From Phoma sp. XZ068 (taxonomy: Eukaryota; Ascomycota; Dothideomycetes; Pleosporales; Didymellaceae), in NCBI GenBank assembly GCA_004835665.1, contig RBKR01000018.1:62001-126000 (forward strand): a stretch of DNA of 64,000 nt, given 5' to 3'. Shown in pieces: positions 55,888 through 64,000 of the stretch. The number at the start of each line of letters is the position of its first letter. The stretch's first letter is position 1. The notes below the pieces were generated by a model that saw nothing but the letters and a program-made list of their open reading frames with translations, did not search any database and had not been told where the DNA came from. The position numbers were made by a program, and so were the translations under genes.

Positions 55888-56997
55888 ATGTCTCAACCAC
55901 ATTCAAGCTTCTCAGACACAGAATGGTCTATGTCAGACTCAGACACGGCCTCAGACACAGCCTCGGACATAAGCTCGGAGTGGTCGTCCGGCTCCGAACA
56001 AGAACGAAAAAATGAGTCGACTTACAGTGAGCCCGAGCGAAAGCGAAAGTACTCAGACACTGCACCCGATCCGTCTGAGGAGAGTCACTGGACCTGGAAA
56101 AGGCTCCGCCTGACGAAGGCTCGCCAGCGACCAGATGTCCCACGTCGTCCGAACTCCTTTTTCGATGACCTTGACCGCAATATCCGGGATAAAATCTACG
56201 GCTACCTCACCTTCGCTCCTATGGAGAAGCTGCATCGCACACCGGTAGGTATCAACGGCCGTGCGTTCGCTGCGGCATGTCGTCAAGCGCAGCAAGAGTG
56301 CCGGGAGGAGACGGAGCATCAACTACGACAGTTCGTAGCGGAGGGCAGCGCCGTTTATAAGCAGGAGACGGGAAACCAGGTTCGCCTTCCACGAAATTTC
56401 TCTGTGCCAAGCACCCTCTCAGGGTTACAGGATCTGACACTGATCGTAAGCGGCAGCCTTCCTCCTCGTGTAGGAGAGCGCTTGCCAAAGCCGATCAAAA
56501 AGCTTGTGCGCCTGCAATTGCGCAATCTAACACTTCACTTTGTCGGCAATGGCGCGCACACTGATGCTATAGACATGACAGCCCTCAAGACGCTGTTCAG
56601 CGACGCTCTCGACAGACTTTTCATCATGGACGTCGAGATGGACGTAGAATACCTTCCTTTGCGGCGCCTCACAATATCGTGGGATTTTCGAGCCACTCAA
56701 GAAAACACCACCATCTCAGGCCGACGAGTCGAGTACAGCGACATCCTAAAAAGAATCATGCATCGGACTACTAACCAGCACATCGATCAATACATCGACG
56801 ACCATTGGCCTGCGGCTGGTTACGAGCATAACAAAAAACGTACTGTGGGAATGGCGTACATGAAATTAGGCATGACCTACGTCCTCGAGAATACCGAAGC
56901 TGTCATAGGCCAGTTGCTAACACCGCACGATGCCTTGCCTATGACGACTGGGCCCAAGGTGACGAGAACTTCCAGCTCGTTTGTGGCAGTTGAGTAA
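55888..56997 (+). CDS. F-box / 2EXR-like hypothetical protein
   Basis: Single exon, 369 residues. Residues 1-~75 are low-complexity Asp/Ser/Glu (DTASDTASDISSEW) followed by a Lys/Arg patch (PERKRKYSD, WKRLRLTKAR) that could act as a nuclear signal. Residues ~90-110 (SFFDDLDRNIRDKIYGYLTF) resemble the short LPxELRxxIYxY helix of fungal F-box or 2EXR proteins, though the initial Leu-Pro is replaced. The rest (DLTLIVSG, LRNLTLHFVGNG, LRRLTISWDF) has LRR-like hydrophobic spacing. No catalytic motif. Such proteins are numerous and mostly of unknown function in this group of fungi. Function left open. Confidence 0.75.
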   Translation: MSQPHSSFSDTEWSMSDSDTASDTASDISSEWSSGSEQERKNESTYSEPERKRKYSDTAPDPSEESHWTWKRLRLTKARQRPDVPRRPNSFFDDLDRNIRDKIYGYLTFAPMEKLHRTPVGINGRAFAAACRQAQQECREETEHQLRQFVAEGSAVYKQETGNQVRLPRNFSVPSTLSGLQDLTLIVSGSLPPRVGERLPKPIKKLVRLQLRNLTLHFVGNGAHTDAIDMTALKTLFSDALDRLFIMDVEMDVEYLPLRRLTISWDFRATQENTTISGRRVEYSDILKRIMHRTTNQHIDQYIDDHWPAAGYEHNKKRTVGMAYMKLGMTYVLENTEAVIGQLLTPHDALPMTTGPKVTRTSSSFVAVE

Positions 56998-57235
56998 CTG
57001 CAGCAGTTCCTCCACCGATACGGCGATTAACTGCCTAGGTACGCCGCCGTTCGTCCTGGCAATTGCATAGCCTCCCATAAATTCGGTGCGAGGCATTCGC
57101 ATCTCTTCGAGATTTAGAATAAACCAGATGTGCAATGACAGAAAATTTGTTATATAGACGTGTATTGCACCAGACCAAAGTTCTGCGCCCTCCCACTTAC
57201 TTCGCCCAAGACTCACCTATTCTGAGATACAATAA
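56998..57235. other. Intergenic flank of the hypothetical gene
   Basis: Ordinary composition, no gene. It grades into the TpA-rich block that begins near 57236. Confidence 0.4.
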
Positions 57236-58180
57236 CCCCTAGATACCTAGGTAGGTACTAGAACCAATCGGACATGTAAAATTTCAGTTGAAATTAAGCC
57301 AGCATTAGAGCTCTTAATAAAGATCTATTCAATAATAAGCAGACCAGAAGGAATACGTTGCTAAAAGCAAGAGCAAAGATTCCCCAAGTACAACACCAGC
57401 TTCACACATAAAGAAGATCAATCCATACTAGAATACCATCAATCCCTGTACACGACCTACTACCCCTGCGCCTCCAAATAACTCCTTCCAAAGCCTTTTC
57501 TCAGGACAAAACCTTTTAGTTCCTAGAATAATCGGCTTAGCAAAACCCTCTCTCTTTTCATATGTCTTCAACTTGTACAGGTAGTGTAGGTAAGTATATA
57601 ATACCAGCATTTTATGTGTAAAAAAATATCTTCTTAACTACTGTTCTGTGTACTTCTCTAAATCTACTCTATCCCCAATAGCTCTCCTGTGTATAAAATC
57701 TGCCTTACAACCACTTACTACCGTCCCAAGACTAAAGTCATCTTACCAGTAAGAGAAATATAAGGGGATTCCCTTTTTTTTCCCCCACAAAGACCGGGAA
57801 ATCTCCAGGCCTGGCTAGAGCTATACCAGAGATTTACAAGCTACTTATATAATCCTCGATTGTATTAGGGATTTACCTTGCCTTGCCTTGCCTTATCCTA
57901 CTATACCCACTTTATTTTGTATCGTATTTTCTGCGTATAGTTACTGGTATAAGTAAAGGGTTTAGATAGCTATACCTTCTTAGCTTACTTTATTAATGTT
58001 TAACGTTTATAAGATACAAGATGTAATATCTTGGGTAGAAGTTGAGAATCTAGGGGGCTATATACTTCTTCCTACGATGTAGCTGCGTTTGAATATTGTG
58101 TAGTCAATCATTTACTCACATCCAGGGCGTCACATCACAGATATCACAATTTATAATATCGGCGCGATACCAACACGCAG
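57236..58180. repeat. TpA-rich block, probable RIP-degraded relic
   Basis: By eye, TA dinucleotides and ctata/tatac words are dense (ctagatacctaggtaggta, ctatactatac-like runs) and stops occur in every frame. One minus-strand frame (57428-57610) keeps a Lys/Leu/Tyr-rich peptide but has no recognised motif. A (CCTTG) tandem run lies at about 57875-57894. The pattern fits an old repeat after RIP, but no terminal repeats or transposase motif were found. Confidence 0.4.
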
Positions 58181-58235
58181 TTTAAAATCACCTCAACGTC
58201 TAGATTCTCTACGTCTACACAACACAACCCAAATC

Positions 58236-58262
58236 ATCCTCCCTCTCCCTCCCTCTCCCTTA
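58236..58262 (+). repeat. CCCT-rich microsatellite at the XRN1 3' end
   Basis: Imperfect CCTCCCTCTCC units just downstream of the XRN1 stop codon. Confidence 0.7.
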
Positions 58263-58269
58263 AGTCATC

Positions 58270-61200
58270 TTACTCCGCCGCTGGTGCACCACCCCTCGGG
58301 GCACCCCTCCCTCTACCTCCCCTTCCTCTTCCCCTCCCCCTCCCACGCCCGGCATCCAGGCCCGCAGGCGGCGGGACGTTCGAGTAGTTCTGCGGCCGGA
58401 AGTTGGGATTATTCTTCACCACGCCGTCCGTTGGGTCCGTCAGATCAGTGCTGGTAAACCCGCCGCGGGAAGGTTTCGCTCCGCCGCGACCACGGGGGAC
58501 GAAGTCTGCACCGCCTCGACCACGGCCGCGCGGGGCGCCGTTGCCGTTCGGTTGCTGGTTCTGGTCTGCGAAGGCGTGGCCGTTGGGTTGGGCGCGGGGC
58601 GCGAAACCGCCACGTCCTCCGCCGCGAGGTGGGCCGCCGTGGATGGGCATGGTTTGAGGGTGCTGGGGGGCACCGTTCGCGGGGGCACCAACGCGGGGCG
58701 CCATGCCGCCGCCGCGACCGCCCCTGCCGTTTGCGCCGCCAAATGCGCCGCGGTAGGAGCCCTGGAGGGGTGGAGGCGTGTGTGCGGGAACCAGCTGGGG
58801 ACCGCCGGGTGCGCCGAGGCGGGGCATGGTGTAGCCTGCGTTCTGGTTTGGTCGCTTTGCGGCGGCAGCGGCGGCGCCTGCGGTGGAGTAGGAGACGACC
58901 TGCTTGTCGGTCAAGTTGAGGACGGCGGTGGAAGGCACAGTTGAGCCGCGGAATGGGGAACAGCGATCACTGAGGGACGTTCCACTCATAAAGGTCGCGT
59001 CGAAGACAACATCCAACAGCACACTGCGCGCGGTCCTGGTCTTGCCGATGATCGTACCAGACGCTCCAATGGGGACGCGCCCGGAGTCTTGGACGTAGAT
59101 GACTCGATCACCGATAGCGAACTCCTGGTGACCAAGACGCTGCTCGGCATCAGAAGGCTTCAGGATAGCATTGCGCGGCACCTTGCCAATCTTCTTCATC
59201 TCAACATCCTGCAGCAGTGCGAGGTTGGCATCGGCAGTCTGTTCAATAATCTTGACCGTATCCGAGTCGAGCTGCTCTGCATCCAGCGGCACCTTCTCAA
59301 AGCTCTTAGTCTGCACCTCTTTCAGCCAAGCTCCAATCTCCTTGACCTTCTGCTTGGCCACCTCGGGAGGGTAGAAATCGGTATCCTCCCAGCCGTCTCC
59401 AGTCGGGTTGTTGATAATGCCGGCGAAGAATTCGGGGAACTTGATCATGTACTGGGCGAGCAAGTTGACAGCCTTCTGGCTATACTCCCAGCCGTTGGCG
59501 GACTTGCGCGAGTAGCCCAAGACCTTCAGCTTCTTCGCCTCGAACTTCAAGTTCAGTCCCAGGTTCAACTTAAGACCGCTGGAGTTGACGTTGAACGAGG
59601 ATGTCAGCTTCGACAAAGCGAGAGGCGGCATGTTCAGCTGCCTGGCGACGACATACGATGGCAGGTATGGCGTCGACTTCTCAGCTTGCTGTACAATCCG
59701 GTGACCAAAGTCTGGCTCTGGCTTCTTGAGCTTGGACACCATGATAGTGGCCTTGTGGTCTGCATGGCCAACGACTTGCAGAGGGCGACCATAGGCATAG
59801 TCGCCGAGGTAGAAAGCGCGGGAGCCCTCGGGGAATTCCTCCTCAATGGGTAAGGCGGCCTTCTCGATGAAGCGCTCATCAGGGCTGATGACCTCATCAA
59901 CGATGGTCTGAGTGGCGTAGTCAGCCTGGAGGCCGGGCACAACACCGTACTCCTTGATAGTAGCACCCTCATCGGTCTTCTTGAGACCCTTGAGCATTTC
60001 TACATGCACAAGAGATTCAATCTCGCCGGTGATGATACCGAGGCGTTTGCTGTACGTCTCTTGGATTCGGTTCGCCGTCTTCTTCCAGTTGGAGATCTCT
60101 GAAGGTCCATGCTCAATCGCGAGCGGAGCCGAGACACCGTCCTCTGATAGTACGTAGTCAAACAGCTCGTCGGAGACCTTGACCACCTTAGCCTCATGCA
60201 GGAATGGGTATCCCACGTGGACTGGCTTTCCGAGCATCTTCTGCGCATAGGTGGCTGAGGTCCTTGGTTCGGTTTCGAGGAGAGTGACCACCATGCTCTC
60301 GTTGCGGCTGTCTTGCGAAAAGACGTTGACGCCAGCGAACTCAAGTGTGCCGTGGAACGGCAGAACCTTGAGACTAGGGAAGCCAGCCAAAGCCGACGCT
60401 CCCAGCTTGACGCCATCCATCAAGCCGATGTAGTACTCCAGGCCGTCCATAGTGGGGAGATCGAAGATGTTCTCAATGCACTTGCAATTCGGCAGATCTG
60501 GGAAGATGCCAGGGAGGGAAGATGGGTACACGAACTCGACATCCTTGGAGTAGGTGAACTTCAAAGAAACGCCATAAGAGTTGCGAGCCTTCTCGTCCTC
60601 TGTGAGTAGATGCTCCTTTGTTGCCATCGCCTTGAGCAGCCTGTCCTCTTCGATAAAAGGAATCTTGACAACGGCTTCCCAATCTTGCTTCTTCCCGTTC
60701 ATGTCGAGGTTGAAGTCGCGTGGGTAGAAGTCGATGATGGGAGAGTCGGCATTGGTCATGAGGGGGTGGTAGGCCTCGGGGACAATGGTTTTACTGCGGT
60801 CCGGCAGCACACCCATCAGCTGTTGATAAGGCTTGAATGGCTGGCCAAGCTTGAAGTTGATGTCAGCCTTCAAACCGCGCTTGACATCAGAAATCATGGG
60901 CGAGTAGTGGTAGCCGTAGAACCACGGCCAAGATGCTACTCCACGGTAGTAGTAGTACAGCACCCACTGCAGTCCCTGTACGTAGTTCTCGGTCAACTTG
61001 CGAAGCTCCTCCTCGTTGCTGCGGTCCCAGTCGAACTTGCTCTTGTAGTAGTCGTTCTTCCACGCCTCAAACTTCTCGTCGTACTTGGCCTGCATGGCCG
61101 ACTGTGCCTCTTCAGGTGAAATGTCGACAATCTTGGCCTGGTCGTACTTCTGCACAACCCGTACGATCGCCTTGGTGGATTCGTCGTTCGCCTCATCATC

Positions 61201-62642
61201 CTCATCGTCCTCATCACTCTCGACCAGCTTCGGTGGGGCCGAGATCTGGAGGTGGCGGTTGCCTTCATCATCTTGTACTGTCTTCCACGGCAAGTGGAGC
61301 TTATCCGCAAGCTCCTGGACAAACTTCCGGTCTTCGGCTGGGAGGTCGACAGGAAGATCAAGTGGGGGCTGCTCGACCTTCTGCAGGTGGTTGCTGACCC
61401 AGCTCTTCACCTGTGTAAACAACTCTTTCTGTTGGGTGGACATGATAACCGTGCCTCGTCGCGCAGTCTTCTCCATAATGTCCTCGCGCCCCAGGCGCTT
61501 ACCCTTGAACCAAGCGGCGTCTGAGTTCTCAGACTCGAAATGGCGGTTCTCGATGTTGGAAAGCTCGTCGAGCAGGAGCGCCAGTCGCTCCATGTTGATT
61601 ACACCCTCTTCGTTGATGTATCCCTTGGCCTTGGGCAGGACCGTCTTGTAAACGTTGAACATGAGAGCTAAAGCGCCCTCGTTGATGTGCAAATGCGGGA
61701 GATTAGGAAGGAAATCGTTACCAACAAAGAAAGCCATAAGAATGAAATCGTCAATGACACGCTCCATGTCGAATGGGAAGCCGAGAGCGCCGGGCTCTTC
61801 TAGTTCTTGAAACTCGAGTTCAAGGTATTCGCGTACAATGCAGAGATGCATCAGGTAGAAATTCTGATGCTCCAGCTCCTTGGACTTGACCTTGCTTTGG
61901 CGACCAAATGTCACCTCCTCTCGCAAGAGACAGAAATGAGGGTCGTGGCTCAGCAGGCCCAACATGATGAGATCGGCGTCGAGGCCGTACAGGCAGTGAC
62001 GGCGATTGGGGTCGTACTCCGGCTGGGCTTTCGCCTGACGGATGTACTCCATGATCTTGTGTTCACCTTCTCCGGGAACTTCGTGGCCAGACAGGACGAC
62101 TTCCACGCCCTGCCAGTCGAGGTCCTCGGAGACCTTTTTGTTGATGAAATACTTCAGCTGCTGTGTGAGCTTCGCCATGAACTCGGTACCGGGGGTGATG
62201 CAGTTGCTGTCGAAAGGGGCCTCCTTGGGCATTTCGACACCCTCCTTGATCGCCTTCTCTCGAGCCTTTTCAGCGTCGAGAGCGGTGCGGAAGCGGCGAG
62301 CGCGCTGCTGGTTCATCTTGGCGCGCGGGGCGACGCCGTCGATGGCCATGAAGAAGAGCTGCTTGGGCTTGATTTTGCCAAACAAGTGCTCGATGTAGTT
62401 GAAGATGGCGATGAACATCTTGTCCTCGGTCATGCGGGCGGTGGGGCCATCGGAGTCGTTGTGGGTGCAGTTGTGGATGATGCCGTTCATGTCGAGCTAC
62501 ACTACATTAGAGTCATGGTGACGGACGGAGTGGAGGGACAAACGTAGAGACAGTCAAACTCGGGGATGCGGTTCTCAGCAATGAGCTGAGAGATGCCCGG
62601 GTACCGCTCGGACATCCATCTGAAGAACTTGGGAACACCCAT
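58270..62642 (-). CDS. XRN1: 5'-3' exoribonuclease 1 (XRN1/KEM1)
   Basis: Two exons, 62544-62642 and 58270-62496; 1441 residues (yeast Xrn1 is about 1530). Degrades decapped mRNA 5' to 3' in the cytoplasm and P-bodies. Exon 1 supplies MGVPKFFRWMSERYPGI, the invariant Xrn N-terminus; after the 47-nt intron (62497-62543) comes LDMNGIIHNCTH with catalytic Asp35. Further acidic residues appear in VPGEGEHKIMEYIR and GLDADLIMLGLLSHDPHF. The second conserved region follows (MAFFVGNDFLPNLPHLHI), then PAZ/Tudor, winged-helix and SH3-like regions typical of Xrn1 rather than nuclear Rat1. The C-terminal ~230 residues are Gly/Arg/Pro/Ala-rich with RGG repeats (RGRGRGRGGRGRGAPRGG), probably RNA- or P-body-interacting. 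Shares a 372-bp divergent promoter with HAT2. Confidence 0.95.
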
Positions 62643-63014
62643 GATTACTGCTGCGTTCTAGGTGGTGTAGAAAAGTGTCGTGGATGAAATGCGAAGGCGC
62701 AGGCGTGGGTGTCGCAGGAGCGAGCGGTGAAGGTGCGGTGGGGTGAAGAAAGCGCAAGCAGCGCTGTGGGCGCAAAGGCAAACAATAGAGGATGGTTCTC
62801 GACGCTGGGGTCTTCAAAGAGTGGAGAGTCGTCGGCGGCGGGTTGATATGATGCTGCAGCGCCAAGCCCGCGAGTGGCGGAGACCCTTGTCCCGCAAGGC
62901 GGTCAGAACAGGCACGAAGGCTAGCGCCGACACGCCGACGCGATTGCGCGCGTCTCTCCACACCAGTGAGCATCTCGACATTTCGACACTCGACACTTCG
63001 ACTGCACGCCCACA
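62643..63014. other. Divergent promoter, XRN1 / HAT2
   Basis: 372 bp between opposite ATGs, GC-rich, with no supported gene. Both leaders lie here. Confidence 0.6.
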
Positions 63015-64000
63015 ATGGACGAGACGATGAGCGAAGAGCACAGCGCGCGCAGCAACGAGGACCAGCAGGAGGAGGCCGAGCACAAGATCATCAACGAGGA
63101 GTACAAGATATGGAAGAAGAACTCGGTCTTCCTCTACGACATGCTGTACGGGCGCGCGCTCGAGTGGCCGACGCTGACGACGCAGTGGCTGCCGGACAAG
63201 AAGCCGTATGTTGACTACCGATGGAGGAATCAGCAAGAGACATACTGACCCGCCCAGCGTCGAGGGCACCGGCATGAGCCAGCACCGCGTCCTGCTCGGC
63301 ACCCACACGTCCAACCAGGCGCAGAACTACCTCCAGATCGCCCACTGCGAGATCCCCGACTTCCGCACCCCCGAGCCCGCCGACCTCAGCGAGGACCGCG
63401 ACGAGGTCGGCGGCCACGGCCACGCCAAGCGGCCCTTTGACTTCAAGATTGTGCAGAAGATCAACCACCCGGGCGAGGTCAACAAGGCCCGCTACCAGCC
63501 CCAGAACCCGGACATCATCGCGACCCTGTGCACCGACGGCCGCGCGCTCATCTTCGACCGCACAAAACACCCCCTGCAGCCCAAGGGCGACGCCGTGCAG
63601 TTTGAAGCAGAGTGTGTTGGCCACGAAAAGGAGGGCTTTGCGCTCAGCTGGAGCCCCTTCCACGAGGGGCACCTGGCCACCGGCGGCGAGGACACGACCG
63701 TCAAGACGTGGGACATCAAGAGCGGCTTCTCCAAGGCCAACAAGTCCATCAGCCCCACCGCCTCGTACACCGTCCACAGCGCCACTGTCAACGACGTGCA
63801 GTACCACCCCATCCACAGCTTCCTCATCGGGTCAGCGTCGGATGATCTCACCTGGCAGGTCATCGACACCCGCATGGAGTCGCACAAGACAGCCCTCTGG
63901 CGCAAGGTCGCCCACACCGACGCCGTCAACAGCATCGCCTTCCACCCCGAGTTCGACTCGCTGCTGGCCACCGGCTCTGCAGACAGGACCATTGGCATCT
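63015..64000 (+). CDS. HAT2: Histone acetyltransferase type B subunit 2 (HAT2 / RbAp46-48), partial
   Basis: Exons 63015-63205 and 63258 to beyond the window end; 3' truncated by the window. A histone H4-binding WD40 protein of the Hat1-Hat2 complex, which acetylates new H4; relatives (Msi1) also serve CAF-1 and deacetylase complexes. Seen: an acidic N-terminus; the histone-binding helix region INEEYKIWKKNSVFLYDML; LEWPTLTTQWLPDKKP then, after the 52-nt intron, VEGTGMSQHRVLLGTHTS; and WD repeats (ALSWSPFHEGHLATGGEDTTVKTWD, FLIGSASDDLTWQVID, NSIAFHPEFDSLLATGSADRT). The remaining repeats and stop are missing. LEWPTLT is diagnostic of the RbAp46/48 group; HAT2 versus Msi1 cannot be fully settled here. 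ATG 63015 has CACA before it. Confidence 0.9.

Noticed and set aside
59089..62547. Several long plus-strand frames (for example 246 and 254 codons) opposite XRN1
   Set aside because: Antisense shadows of a long, well-supported minus-strand gene.

Overview
The window is nuclear DNA from a filamentous ascomycete (Pezizomycotina, possibly a dothideomycete; the class is a guess). Support: short spliceosomal introns (45-122 nt) with GT...AG ends and CTAAC/CTGAC-like branch sites, HET-domain genes, a phiA-type cell-wall protein, an EF-hand NADPH oxidase, a cytochrome-b5-less sulfite oxidase, and C-to-T type decay in dead genes that resembles repeat-induced point mutation (RIP). Several gene models below are spliced by hand; the longest open frame alone gives the wrong start or C-terminus for many of them.

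Region 1 (about 1-24 kb) is gene-poor and accessory in character. It holds a tRNA-Asp with an intron, a Baeyer-Villiger-type monooxygenase, an intact HET-domain gene, a decayed NACHT-like (fungal NLR family) gene, a decayed AAA+ ATPase gene, an APH-family phosphotransferase whose 3' end is frameshifted, a phiA-like secreted protein, and long stretches with no recognisable gene.

Region 2 (about 24-64 kb) is a denser core region: a GFA/CENP-V protein, a WD-propeller inositol polyphosphate 5-phosphatase, a CHY zinc-finger protein (Hot13-like), proteasome alpha4, a mitochondrial D-2-hydroxyacid dehydrogenase, a signal-peptide amidohydrolase, MET12-type methylenetetrahydrofolate reductase, a second HET gene, a PhyH-type dioxygenase, ribokinase, UBC7, sulfite oxidase, a PPAY-bearing membrane protein, NADPH oxidase, an alpha/beta hydrolase, an F-box/2EXR-like hypothetical, XRN1 and (cut by the window end) HAT2. 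Another NACHT-like relic interrupts this region near 46-47 kb, and a TpA-rich block sits at 57.2-58.2 kb.

The core genes are housekeeping functions (protein turnover, RNA decay, chromatin, one-carbon and sulfur metabolism, redox) and do not form an obvious pathway cluster. Two observations link parts of the window: a cluster of self/non-self recognition-type genes, mostly dead, at 7-17 kb, and six perfect TGACGTCA (CRE/ATF) palindromes, four of which lie in upstream regions of GFA, ribokinase and the NOX/esterase divergent pair. I found no CRISPR array, intact transposon or rRNA, and nothing I can defend as a wholly new system. All function calls come from reading motifs; no database search was possible.
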